64,000 bases of DNA from contig CAMCMB010000028.1 of NCBI GenBank assembly GCA_945875845.1, positions 1 to 64,000 on the forward strand. The letters are read 5' to 3'. Position numbers and translations under genes: made by a program. The notes beneath the pieces were generated by a model that did not search any database, was not told the DNA's origin, and saw only the letters and a program-made list of their open reading frames with translations. Origin of the DNA: Pirellula staleyi DSM 6068 (GTDB taxonomy: Bacteria > Planctomycetota > Planctomycetia > Pirellulales > Pirellulaceae). Shown in pieces: positions 45,801-52,400 of this stretch (its first letter is position 1; the number at the start of each line of letters is the position of its first letter).

Positions 45801-46291
45801 TCCTAAACTTCCGGGGTGAACCGTCGGTTTCCATCGTTGGTCTGCCTGATCCACCGCCCTATCGGGACGTGAATGGCGACTATTTTATCAGCCCGTTGGA
45901 TGTGCTTGAAGTTATCAATTACATCAACCGTCGGGCGAATGGGAACGCTGGGGGCGAGGGAGAGGGTGAGGGCGAGGGAGCGACTGTTTCGTATGTAAGC
46001 GGGAACCTAGCGGCTCCGATGACTTGGAGCACGAATGTGATGCGAAATACACCGAATATTGGTACAACCATGGTTGACGTAGCATCGCGTAATTCGATGG
46101 AATACGCGGCACAACCGGCAAAACCGAATGCGGTCGCCGCACGTGGTGTAAGCGTGTCAGAATACCTCTCAAGCTTTGGAAATGATGCCGAAGACGAGGT
46201 CGAGCGACTGGCTGGTCTTGCGGCTGCCAAGAGCTCCCAAGAAGACCACGAATCGTTAGACTCGTTCTTTGCGGAAGTCTTTGGCCAATAG
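27827..46291 (+). CDS. Giant surface protein with embedded S8 subtilisin, GEVED domain and C-terminal dockerin (6154 aa)
   Basis: ATG 27827 was chosen because GAGGG ends six bases upstream; GTG 27824 and TTG 27821 precede it. Near residue 36 is a LEPR-XLL-like stretch (CLLETLESRQMMA), a planctomycete hallmark of large secreted proteins. Residues about 600-750 are a decayed matrixin-like region, with ASIGMVLGLEH at the zinc site. Beta-helix and PPC-like domains follow. An S8 subtilisin occupies about 3375-3777, with its own prodomain and catalytic D3496, H3551, N3649 and S3717 (GTSMASPHVAG). Five full copies of a module of about 95 residues lie at 41.4-43.0 kb, then a GEVED domain (43.2-43.7 kb), Ig/cadherin-like repeats, and two dockerin motifs (LDVDADGFVSPIDVLLIINF). 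The paralog downstream lacks the protease. Probably a secreted or surface-bound protein; function unknown. Confidence 0.9.
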   Translation: MTIRRLRNKNFSTRTIAPQDAVSSEAKRSKLRRCLLETLESRQMMAAGPRLIGIQPNNSDLIENGVVRSIAPRELTFRFDDSQVIDANTLSGIRITRSGGDGSFGVASASSDFGTAGKVELQLSAVDQGATFDVNVSKGTSFAVSLSNNILSVTLAPSTTAKQLVDAINTTPTINTRIRAKINGGLESTLLSNGNPAAYSPIRLTQTNDIIVQPGMRSVGENPDENEVTVRFAENLVDDQYRIEVFGFDDPTLGIVGLRNVGENGLPGNLLIPSKPNTRSDTVDFRLDLGPQVISVVPQPVVRLNGQLSQQRDTIVVYFDQEKLLVENDAQGRPTSRSVENPDFYQLIFTRDTIRNTDDGAAFKPISVRYNVASNTATLVFASDLDTLPGSGAGPVTYRLRIGSRETQPLAPTRNEAAANAITDFNTAGAVKVRFTANQIGEEGSGVQVEFVNSLNGNPPAVTVVGRKITVDLGTATVTAKEVVDAILLVPAATSLVSIDYEPGSVPSTVIGDRLLSYSPVTLFGLGSSFSTAMNLGSIGSANLLQSSLILSSSIDPEPFALDLEGASDDPAHRTLPQNLVGGFENHVNAAFGADPTAGITTIYYNFKTVYANDNLNNPLVNSITEEQKGRTREALNLWAHKIGVQFVETADQGVTIALGSLTGLTPVAATQIKTTAIQVGLNNTINFGVRIDKTFANSLIILEATRAWNNSYGEDYFRSTMASIGMVLGLEHAGDLPESTLMRLDPTFFAGTGPTINPNDVQLTASEERFEPIFPGNQDVLHGQYLHRPDGSDIDLYRFEVNLGDPSREGLFTLETYAQRLANSSELDTNLHLYKQTQAKGVTNFGVSNLLSVEFTAVRPGSQGNQFQIYLTQTVRGGAPSISVYPNAIGIDLNATPGSESTVDEIIAAIQSSSEASRLVTVKLAKGSGSTRVGGNLLTQNPIITSGGKMELISRNDDYFSRDSVIKVSLNSGVYFVGVSASGNDDYNAAIPGTGFGGQSQGKYEMRLTFRGQVGIDDAIQDVSTNSLSDPSVGLDGDGDGVAGGIYNFWFETRPLNRTLNFNAGGSTAIESRIVTVVGANGATRVFEFSSDAIVSPGRIRIPYVNGNTASDLASALANAITSQSTLGVSASVNGSSLVLQGERSITVDPALRLIDVVGKNIFVDKSAGPNADGSLSRPFNNIAGAGVPNAFASALPGDIVRIVGNGGGDGKLETIGDNIAYEIGIGLLPGAILADGLTMDVPRGVTTMIDAGAIFKFRNARLGVGSSNLNINRSGAALQVLGAPSLLDANGNMLKQATGGVAPGSVYFTSWLDETIGLDTYGPKTVPGAGDWGGIAFRRDIDVASGRRDGEDEGIFLQYVNNADMRYGGGSVVVDGVAQTINAIQMFETRPTITYNRITRSADAAMSALPNSFEETNFNEPRFQLSGAFTSDYDRVGPEIHHNTLTNNSLNGLFIRVDTPLDGAPKTLTVPGRFDDIDIVHILSDNLILSGAPGGSILDGFTPAADLVSVAPGVGGTLLPDIYNYKLTFVDRNGSESVPSNATRSISLVGNQTAIELSSLPSATGDFVTRRLYRSSVSGTGAYELIALLDKSTSTYLDIGKSLGGTLARDRLDVSAVLLANSAGGTLAAGRYNYRFVMVDAAGLEALASNPTSDIVLPSGQSVVLTQLPQPLPGYVARRVYRSASNGSGPYSLIAELPNATMSTLASLTDDGSVTGAALSPESLAVKRPRLNSSLVIDPGSVLKLEGSRIEATFGTRIIAEGTEDLPIIFTSKLDDRYGAGGTFDTNNNGTSTRPSPRDWGGIYAAPTASLSVDHSTFAYAGGVTRLDGTFRAFNTIELQQADARIAHSVFENNADGFGGQGPGTRFGRLLNEPATIFVRGTQPTILGNVFRNNIGAAIDIDANSMNDEVMADSGRQTGNVDINPNYSTNVGPLIRENRFANNTLNGLKIRGDTLTTASAWDDTDIVHVVYDGIFVGNYQHEGGLRLQSATNESLVIKFDGYGSNYNRNLGAGITANGQLMPGNNRVGGTLHLMGQPGFPVILTSLKDDTVGAGLRPDGRSQNDTNNDGIGSVPGSADWRGVLLDQYSNDRNVGLVLETEDIAAAAPGPNGSIRTAQGLGSLAATASSGSENLRLGFVIKGVLSQDQDVDLYSFSAEAGTEIWLDVDYTKINLDTVIELLDANGELIARSDNSTEETLVPALLYRSPQIDPSSVNPLPVRTTNVRTNRSGLVKEDGTTNVRDAGMRIVLPGTVGARGTFYFRLRSAGTDIANEKAGLSSGPYEIQLRLREQQEFAGSMVSYTDIRYSTNGVHLRGLPTSSPLIGEAAEDESVEYVDSANNFRTNSNAELTAYNGTAVGQLTVGNRPQYIGNLLNTANGGISLAGSLSTNTDVDFYRLDIRQQDIVGSMSGGFASVMFDMDYADGLNRPDTSINVFIEENSLRFGKQYRLIYSGDSSNIADDQARPLLVNDASDLSRGSLGTKDASIGPVALAEGTYLVAISSAGYQPRTRIINQFNTEPISSILRIVDEDFVAGATTALPPVIRNFLPQPNPSIGPTGELISKVFNLGAYSAADQPATYIDYNFPGGNFSISIRDSAGVETEVARSQFGGTLQAGTNSIKIPLNQFAGQDGLTMIFRSTQAATTITNVIIGFAERGERVGTPDEPVLSPGMNLFGDFNATPPGPLSQNSTRTFSLATYTFADGPRVAFDYEVFTGQLDVFMQSALGLQRIATTDNVNRPGNVVLLVAGSPQRASIDVSQYAGQAGLAVVFRARGAGDGRVRIGAVTMELADGSRIFSGEPNPTFVNVPVPSTTITRGAYQLEVRLGENFFTSNSSGTPTLTKTFDTNDRFAEQIAIVAPAGSNLTDGDVFEISDGGTRIGFEFSVDNVVSAGNVPVRFTPADPAYVVARAIRDAINNPNVQSRLRVSAATSSGIATGTTGRDTRINLIGNAAVFQVKSAKPAGMVQVISYSGIGDRNVTRDQGQLIVQNSFIRNSRDYAIWSEPAARMADPRDTEDAGNTFSFNGGNFGGFNLVDDIQAKPSLAGTQAVRNLPALNNSVPGGLVSGVVIQNNVLEEGGLGGVKINGENPIWMITPQLIPSEDNNPLVNGSAPVTHFGTYIDDGDVLVIDADRTRLRFEFDDLAGGPAAAGGSTQVEGNGVALDSTIAWYRDLGGSYYQRLTCTNCQPFATNAFETMHALRDSILGSIFVSNGTTQIIQATIAQSLLGPDPGAPPSSAGNFYPEYFNRASLYLEGVTALEYVDTPGGFSNRLDIRRLPLGESPQPQTRIVNNTIIGKDGRASFNGGAAGAETNDTLDSAVQTWQGTSHNPLFYSDVGIIGDAGVGIAGNNPASTGNGSGGNGGSFNYSLANLSSNRFVLRFEDGVSPERQAEILAAEGLEIIRRYDFINALLVRRQDNNLTIMRLQQLDAMPEIRYAEPDMDMHFQRVPNDPQYPQQWQYDNQGQTGGKIDADIDAPEAWDLVTGSTQTVIAVIDSGVDYNHTDLRANMWVNPGEIAGDGIDNDGNGYIDDIYGIDPFDGDSDPMDLNGHGTHVAGTTAAIGNNGRGVTGVNWNSKIMALKIGAAGPAVSFLAAVESLNYLVTMKTQYGINIVVSNNSYGGPGGSQAFQDAIQATIDVGILFVAAAGNNGTNNDQQPFFPTSFPLDGIVAVAATDHNDQLANFSNFGVTSVDIAAPGVDILSTTLGGGYGLLSGTSMASPHVAGVAALLASSNPGMSVAQLKSAILLGADPLPNLSNVVLSEARLNAAKSVFVSNAGLGSFLATSDVDIYQFKLGVGERAIIDIDSANSGLDSVLQIFDSRGVPQTFMNANGISLTASDNDAAPGELLSLDSYADFTATSPGVYYAAVSSVGNSTYDPLSFANRKAGKTTGAYRITLSARHMQDFVITAEDASAYRAGETFTIHGVPDLDGQQTTGRTFEFVFGIGGQVAPGNIPINLNANWRFPDVARAIAKAINEGLAGGPAVSNAQQLPNGQFGTASPLPAVHARAMGGLANILDADFNSIVGDRAPLIELLGDIDELGTNAVSPREIRRQLGGDFTEVNQGLRVFTRRFDGFITFTTTVLNNLPPFLNVTSLSHMGFGHDRLSTTPLSLTSIGDGTSEKFVVVKNAAWITGNNTVIVSPDENEGNNLDSLLPETGVLASRGASPTILNNVFFNLQSPVIKEESRRYPVVGPFTGGFAPYGFDGETVVSKPSEVILGGSVYQHDEPAASKVRFTTGIEKVPTNIPNTALDFNFDVADGVKLFVNAQAGQYLPASGSILIDSGIDSLPERPLFANVKKSVGISVSPVIAPDRDAVGQLRVDDPSVAPPSGLGQNVFKDRGAFDRADFLGPTAVLVNPLDNDALGVDKDSAVSVVQLTEGVYSEFRIQLRDSDETFGGIGVNDDSVVTSEVSGVRATGASVVLFENGRLLVEGIDYRFAYDTTRNEIILTPLAGVWKNDRVYDILLNNKDRFVLVAPSGDTIQDGDRMIIRDSLGGNVHFEFESGFRLQIPQGLKIQVPLAGGQAGGVVDGDRFTITQGTLQVTFELDNNSNFLAGNIPVVFSKTSSREEIANTIAAAIRTTSLAVNPVVQPSGSVYLGAAANTRVNTALSALTQPIQTDGLLVPNLGAGVGGVTDGQLVSISDGRVEIVFEFDTDGRFDPANFRIDSSQASNANDIAKLLVQSIVASGLKLQPRIMGSDVVHLGLSPSGSVNLLNSKLSLVGVSRTIADGEQFTISDGSLTKTFEFTLDAIVKPGSIPIAFQLTDTQDQLGDLVAQTIKNAGLNLDPKHINDGNIAIGGNEQHRIDASAAPSVGLFGKPGVATNTTLTIVGSLLLEVPPIVGQDLQDDTFLTLTNNGVTLVIEFDGNSSGSTVPGSVVVRFNPSSTVPTIVQSMINVINASGLGIVAKGAGGPFIDLGAVPDTTVVSNTSAIRQSRSNVDDGQYFSINNGTKTVTFEFENATNNNGFTAGRIPIFFRSSSTRAEVIDAMKAAIEASGLGLQTEVLSNSSLKLLDNPQYTFVNNGTSLEVSGVPGGATPIQFLQDVVFTAEMMRDAIIKAINSATNTSLFAKKRGGNTLYVENAISIDSPVPNYFQRAIEDLAGNDLQPNRINNETQFSILMPGSQLDFGDAPDPVSTTPGRYPTSQGSDGARHVSNATDLRLGSTITGEQDGNPTPKADGDMGDDGVAFKFQGLDKPLFNRNVDTLVTVTLSSPGIVDGWIDFNADGDWTDPGENVLNGVIFETSTLTQTFSIRIPTTSPVPTVSTNSFARFRASSSGNLLPTGLALDGEVEDYLVRIVPGVPPIGTSDSYAMNEDQVGGLVTSDPTGQLTPGFVVDDGVLANDTSPDGRTLFARLLTPPQHVAGNSFVFNSDGTFSYQPTADYFGEDTFVYLNYVNLDVNENEILESLVPTTVTITIRPVNDVPTASNFARDTDEDVSMTLTQSDIVTLSQALAGPANEFGQTLRVSLPNNVTAQGGSVSLLNGGVIYTPRADFSGIDTFAFTLTDNGVTGDLADPLSVTRTVTITVRDKNDAPITTPKSFTIPEDLLNGDTRPISFFLEGDTAGPPSEITGPNAQTITFSGVVATSEFGGTVSFANGNVTYRPAPDFNGVDRFFYLVTDNGTSQGIADPLTSRGTVTVTVTAVDDAPRVVAQFGTVNMLEDAPERAFPLANYFFDPDVIPNDDRLTYQVLSNTNPSLVEPTLGANDIFIRPKPDQNGTAVIVFEASDRAGNKVTNTMTVIVAPVADSPRLNAPLPNRSVLEDEIIPDTVLAPTYFYDPDVILNGDVLTYTVTNSNTDVVTASIVNGTLRLVLVPDASGVATITVRAVDTAGNAIEDSFDISVSPVNDAPRVVDDLFYLNPQGVELRTTDARGTATPSIFDDGVLANDRDIEGNTFTARVTRAPTLGQLTLNLDGTFSYIPNSNTLVGAVDTFKYQAVDSLGAVSDEATVNITITAPPASKHQNPIQKLDVDADGFVSPIDVLLIINFLNFRGEPSVSIVGLPDPPPYRDVNGDYFISPLDVLEVINYINRRANGNAGGEGEGEGEGATVSYVSGNLAAPMTWSTNVMRNTPNIGTTMVDVASRNSMEYAAQPAKPNAVAARGVSVSEYLSSFGNDAEDEVERLAGLAAAKSSQEDHESLDSFFAEVFGQ

Positions 46292-46400
46292 TTCCAAACG
46301 AAAAGCGGGCGGCGCCTCGACAACGGCGCCTGCTCCAATTAACTCTGAATCAAACCCATTTTCATTTTCAAGTCTGCAAAGTCTCCAAGGTTTATCCAAC
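46292..46400 (+). other. Spacer between the two giant genes
   Basis: 109 bases with a GGCGCC pair (ggcgcc, then eight bases, then ggcgcc) able to form a short hairpin, but no T-run follows. There is no clear promoter or strong terminator, so read-through from the first giant gene into the second is possible. Confidence 0.4.
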
Positions 46401-49400
46401 ATGGGCATTGACGCATCCAAATCTGCCAATCGTATTCGCTCCTCGATGAAGTCGCGGAGGAAGGACTTTCGCACGCTGATCTGCGAGAATCTCGAACGAC
46501 GCGACCTGATGGCTGTGGATTCGCCGAGACTCCTGTCGGTCGCCCCCAATTCGGGAGAGATTCTTTCGACGACGCGAGCGAACAGCCTACAGGAATCGCC
46601 TCGAGAATTGGTCTTTCGGTTCAGTGAAGCGTTGGATGCAACGACCATCGGGAGCGGCATCCGAATCACGCGTGCTGGTGGGGATGCTAGTTTTGGAACA
46701 GCGTCACCCTTGGCGGACGTAGTGGTTCAGCCTGCGTTTCAAAATTTTGGAGAAAGCAATCTCATTGTTGTAGCGCGCTTTTCCCAACCTCTTCCAGACG
46801 ATTTGTATCGGATCGAAGTGTTGGGATTGACAGTGCCCGGCGCCATTAAGGACTTGCAGGGGCTTACCCTGCAACCGCGACGCGACAAGACCGATCGCGA
46901 TACTTATGACTTTAATTTGGAGCTCGGTACCAAAATCATCGCGGTTGTCCCACAACCCATTGACCGCGCGAGCAATGGTGTCTTGACGCAGCGAAACAAA
47001 GATATCGAGATCTACTTCAACGACAATGAGTTGTTCTTCGATAGCCAGTTCCCTAACGCATCCATCACAACGGGCGCGGCGCCCAACCCAACCGTGGTGG
47101 ATCCAGCGTTTTACTCGCTGATACTGACTAAGGACACGGTGAGTCCCAACGATGATGTCGTGACGAACCCGCAGTCGATTACATTCGATCCAGTCGCCAA
47201 AAAAGCCACGCTAACCTTTGCGACCGATATCGATCAAATCGCTGGTGGAGCAGGAACCTTTCGCTTGAGAGTTGGTTCGAACGAGGCGGTTGCATCGGCA
47301 GCCAACCCGCTGAGCGTCAACTCGATCTCGCCGACGGATCCGGCCGGATTCTTGACTGGCGTCACGGGACAAGCCGACCTTGGGACCATTTCGGGAACAT
47401 TCTCGACCCTGATCAATCAAGAGATTCGTACCGTCAGCAACCCATTGCTGGCCGATTTCCCAGGCTCCGATTTTGAGCCGGGGCATCGCGAAATCCAAGA
47501 CATTAGTCACTTGGCGGGCGGTGCCGACACCGTCAACGGCATCACGACGATTTTTTATAGTTTTATGGAGACCGAGTCCTACGGAATTGACTCGGCGGGA
47601 AGGCCGCTTTTTACTTCGATCACGCCTGACCAAAAGCAACGCGTGCGAGAAGTCTTGGAGTTGTATTCAGCTCAACTGGGCATCGATTTCGTCGAGCAGC
47701 TTGGGTCGCTGGCGGCACCTGGCGTCAACCCCGCAACCAAACGAATTGTCGTTGGGGATATGACGCCCAACGGACGTATCAGCGGTCCCGGCGACATCAT
47801 CAGCTCCACCAACACGGCTCCCATTGGAGCCGTTCCAGCACTGAGTTTAGTGATTTTGGACGGTTCGGAAGCCTGGGACAATGGGTTCGGCAACGGATCT
47901 AACATTCCAGGTACGGAGAGTTTCTTCAAGACCGCCATGCATGAAATCGGTCAATCGCTCGGACTGGATAATGCGTTCGAGCTACCCATCGGTACGATCA
48001 TGCGGAATGATCTTGCTGCCCGACGAGCCACTGGGCTCGAGCAGATCTATCCAGGAAACCATGATGTCGTTCACGGACAACATCTCTACCGACCCGATAA
48101 TCGCGATGTCGATCTTTACAAATTTGTGGTTGCGCCCGGTGCTCAAGGCCAATTGAGAGCGGAAACAATTGCCGAACGGTTGAACAATTCAAGCAACTTG
48201 GATACGCACTTGACGTTGTATCGAAAGAATTCCGACGGAACGCTTGAGACGGTTGCCGCAAACGACAACTACTTCAGCGACGACTCGTTGGTGCGAGCAG
48301 ACCTCGTTCCCGGTGAATACTACTTGTCCGTCACTGCCAGTGGCAACGAAGATAACAATCCCTTGACCCTCAACTCAGGAAGCGGAGCGGTCAGCCAAGG
48401 GCTCTATCAACTGCGAATTGATTTTAAGAGCAACGTTGCCAATCAGATTTCCGAAGAGGTTCGTGGATCCAATGCCAAAGGAAGCGGGCTGGACGGGGAC
48501 GGCGACGGCATTGCAGGTGGTAATTTTGATTTTTGGTTTCGAGCCGCAACACCGTATACCGTCGCAGGCAACCCGCCGGTTCGGACTCTGTTCGTCGACA
48601 AGGCGTTTACAGGTACGACGCGAGATGGATCCTTGGCAAATCCGTTCAATCGAATCGATGCAGCGACCGCGGCCTCGCGTCCAGGGGACATCATCCGATT
48701 GGTTGGCGACACGAGGACGACTAGCCTGCTCGATGATGCAGCCTACGAAATTGGAACGGGTGGTGCATCCGGCGGATCGCTTTCCGACGGAGCAACCCTC
48801 GATGTGCCGCGCGGCGTCACGTTGATGATCGATGCGGGTGCGATACTGAAGTTTGGCGGAAGCAAGATTCTCGTCGGTAGCAACGACAGTACAACCAATC
48901 GCAGCAACGGCGCGATTCAAGTCCTTGGATTGCCAAGTCGGCCGGTCTACTTCACCAGTTACGACGATGAATCGTTGGGACGAGACACCAACCCCTTGTT
49001 GACCAATCCCGCAGCCGGCAATTGGGGCGGCATCGAAATCCGAAACGATTTCGACCGAGCCCAAGGTCGTGTTGATCGTGAGAGAGACGGTATTTTCCTA
49101 AATACCATCTCGAACGCAGACATGCGTTGGGGTGGTGGACAAGTCGGTGTGGGCGCACTTTCCAAAGTCGTCAGCCCGATCGATTTGACGGAAGTCAGGC
49201 CGTTGATATTGAACAACGTCATTTCGCGTAGCGCGGACGCGGCCATCACTGCGGATCCGAACAGTTTCGAAGAAACTCTGTTCACTGAATCTCGCTATCA
49301 AAACGTTGGTTCCTTTATCCCCGACTACTCCCGAATCGGACCGGACATCCGTTCCAATTCATTACTGAACAATTCGATCAATGGGCTGTTCGTTCGAATC

Positions 49401-52400
49401 GACACGCTGGCTGGTCAAAACTTAAAGCCTCTGAGCGTGCCTGGTCGCATCAATGATTCAGAAATCACGATCGTTCTTGGGGAAAACTTGATCGTCGAGG
49501 GGACACCGGGAGGTTCCGGTCGAGAACTGGCGCTGCCGGACTCGTCCCTCATCTCGATGAGCATTGTCCCTCCGACCGCTGGATCGGGTTTCGCTGCTTC
49601 GGTTGCCGTGAACTATCTCGTCACGTACATGGATCGATTTGGGCAAGAAAGTTTGCCGAGTCTGCAAAGATCGACGGTGACTGTGGCGGGGCAATCGGTG
49701 CGATTGACGAATCTTGCGCCCGCAACGCTGGACTATGTATCGCGTAAGATCTGGCGACAAGAAAATAATTCAGGACCGTTCCGGTTAGCAGCGGTCCTGA
49801 ATCGAGATGATACAACCTTCGTCGACAACGGAGTCACGCTCAGTGGCCAATTGCAAACGCAAGGTCTAACGAGCGTGCAGCGAGCGCGTCGCGATGCGAG
49901 TTTGGTCGTCGATCCGGGTGTGGTTCTCAAGAGCTTAGGTGGACGGATCGAAGTGGGCATCAGTGCAACCATGTTGGCTGAGGGAACGGAATCGAAGCCG
50001 ATTGTATTCACATCGAGACTCGACGATCGCTACGGAGCGGGCGGGAACTTTGATACCAACAATGATGCCGCCGCCTCGAGCCCTACCGCTGGCAACTGGG
50101 CCGGTATTGTGTCGCGTCATTTGGGCGAACTCAGTATCGACAATGCGTTGATAACCTTTGGCGGAGGAACCTCGCGAGTGCCTGGCGGTTTCGCATCCTT
50201 CAATGCGATCGAAATCCAGCAGTCCTCCGCTAGGGTTGCGAATTCGGTCCTTGAGAACAACTCATCGGGAACAACGACCCGTGGAACGACCAATCGGGAT
50301 TCGCGTGGCGTGAACGACGCCGCAGCCATCTACATCGTCGGTAGCCAGCCCGTGATTCTGAATAATGTCATTAGGAACAATTCCGTACGAGATGCGGGTA
50401 CGGCCAACTTCGTGAACGACACGGCTGCCATCAGTATCGACGGCAATTCGCTGAATTCGGAAAACGTGCGCGACTTCGGACGCCAAACAGGAACCAACCA
50501 ACGAGAAAACGTGGGGATTGGTAACTTTGGTCCATTGATCAGCAACAATCAGCTAGGTGGCAACGCGTTGAACGGTATGCGAGTTCGCCGTGCGACTCTG
50601 ACGACCGAAAGCGTATGGGACGACACGGATATCGTTCACATTTTGCAAAGCGAGATCGTTGTCCCGGACTTCCACACGTATGGCGGTCTGCGATTGACGA
50701 GCAAGTCGGATGAGAGTCTCGTTATTAAGTTGTTAGGCAACACCGCAGGCTTTACCGCCACGGGTCGTCCTTTGGACATCAAGGATCGCATCGGCGGCTC
50801 TTTGCAAGTTTTGGGTTCGCCCGGCTTCCCTGTCGTATTGACCAGTCTCAATGACGATTCGATCGGAGCAGGATTTGATTTCTCCGGGAAATCTCTGCTC
50901 GATACGAATGGCAATGGCAACGCTACATCCGCCGCACCAGGAAATTGGCGATCGCTTTTGTTCGAACCCTTTAGCAATGATCGCAATGTCGACGTCTCGT
51001 ACGAGAGGGAGCCTGACCAGATTGCTTCGCAGGGATTCAATGATTTTCCGTCCAATGCACAAGACCTTGGCTCCTTGTCTACATCTCTTGGCGGCGGCGA
51101 TGAAAATCTGCGGTTAGGAATGACCATAACCGGTTCGATCGCGTCCCCTAGCGACATTGATATTTATCGATTTACTGGAACCGCAGGGGCGATGGTTTGG
51201 TTCGATGTAGACCAAACGTCTGGGTCATTGGATTCCGTGATTGAGCTGGTGGATGGGAATGGCCAGATCATTGCCTTGAGCAATAATTCGATCGACGAAT
51301 CGACTGCAGGATCGGTTTATTCCGACACCAATTTGGTTTCGACCATTCGCGCTTGGCCCATGGATCAAAGCGCATTTACGCGACGAAATAGCGCCAATCA
51401 GACTCCGGTCGATTTCCTCGGTGTCAATCCTCTCGATGCAGGTTTTCGAGCAGTGCTTCCAGGCGTTTCCGGTAGCGTTAACAATTACTTCTTGCGCGTT
51501 CGCAGCAGCAATGTGACGCCAGAGATTACCAGTAGTGGGCCGGCGGCGGCGCTCGCCCGCTTGTTGGATGTGGCTGCGATTCGCCAAGGAATCACCGTTG
51601 GCCAATACAAATTGCAATTGCGACTACAACAAACGGACGAAGTTGCTGGCTCGACCGTACGGTTTGCGGACATTCGGTTCGCAGCCATTGGAATTGATGC
51701 CAAGGGGCAGCCACTGCATTCACAACTAGTAGGCGAAGCTGGGGAGCCAGACCCATCGGAACGCTCCAACGTCTATAATTCGGCGAACCCAATACTCCTC
51801 GGAAACATCTTCAATACCGATCGGGCGGGGATCTCCGTTGCGGGTCGACTTGCCCCAGATCCGAACAACCCAACTTCGTTGGTAACCGGCGACAACATCG
51901 ACTACTTTGATTTCCAAGTCTCTCGAGATTCTGTTGAACAGCCGAACGAAGTGAGCGACGTGACTCGTTGGCATCAATCGGTCATTTTCGACTTGGATTA
52001 CGCCGATGGCTTGGGACGCGCCAACACTCAGCTTTGGATCTATCAAAAGGTCGGAAACAATCTTACCCTCGTTGCCACCGGCGATGATTCGAATATTCAG
52101 GACGACCAGCCAGCGCCTCTTATGGGGAGCAACCTTTCCGATCTCACACGAGGTTCCGCAGGCCGGCGCGATGCTTATGTTGGACCGTTCGAACTGCCGC
52201 CCGGTAACTATGTCGTGGCGGTTTCCAACCGAGCCGTTTCGGATAGTTCGTTAGATGCATACACGTTGGTGGGAGGAAGTACGACCACCAGTGTTCGATT
52301 AGAACCACTTGAGTCCGTGCGACGAATTTCGGAAGATCGATTCGATACGGGTAATCCTGGTCGGCCAACGACAACCGCTGGACCTGTCATGCGAGCGTTC

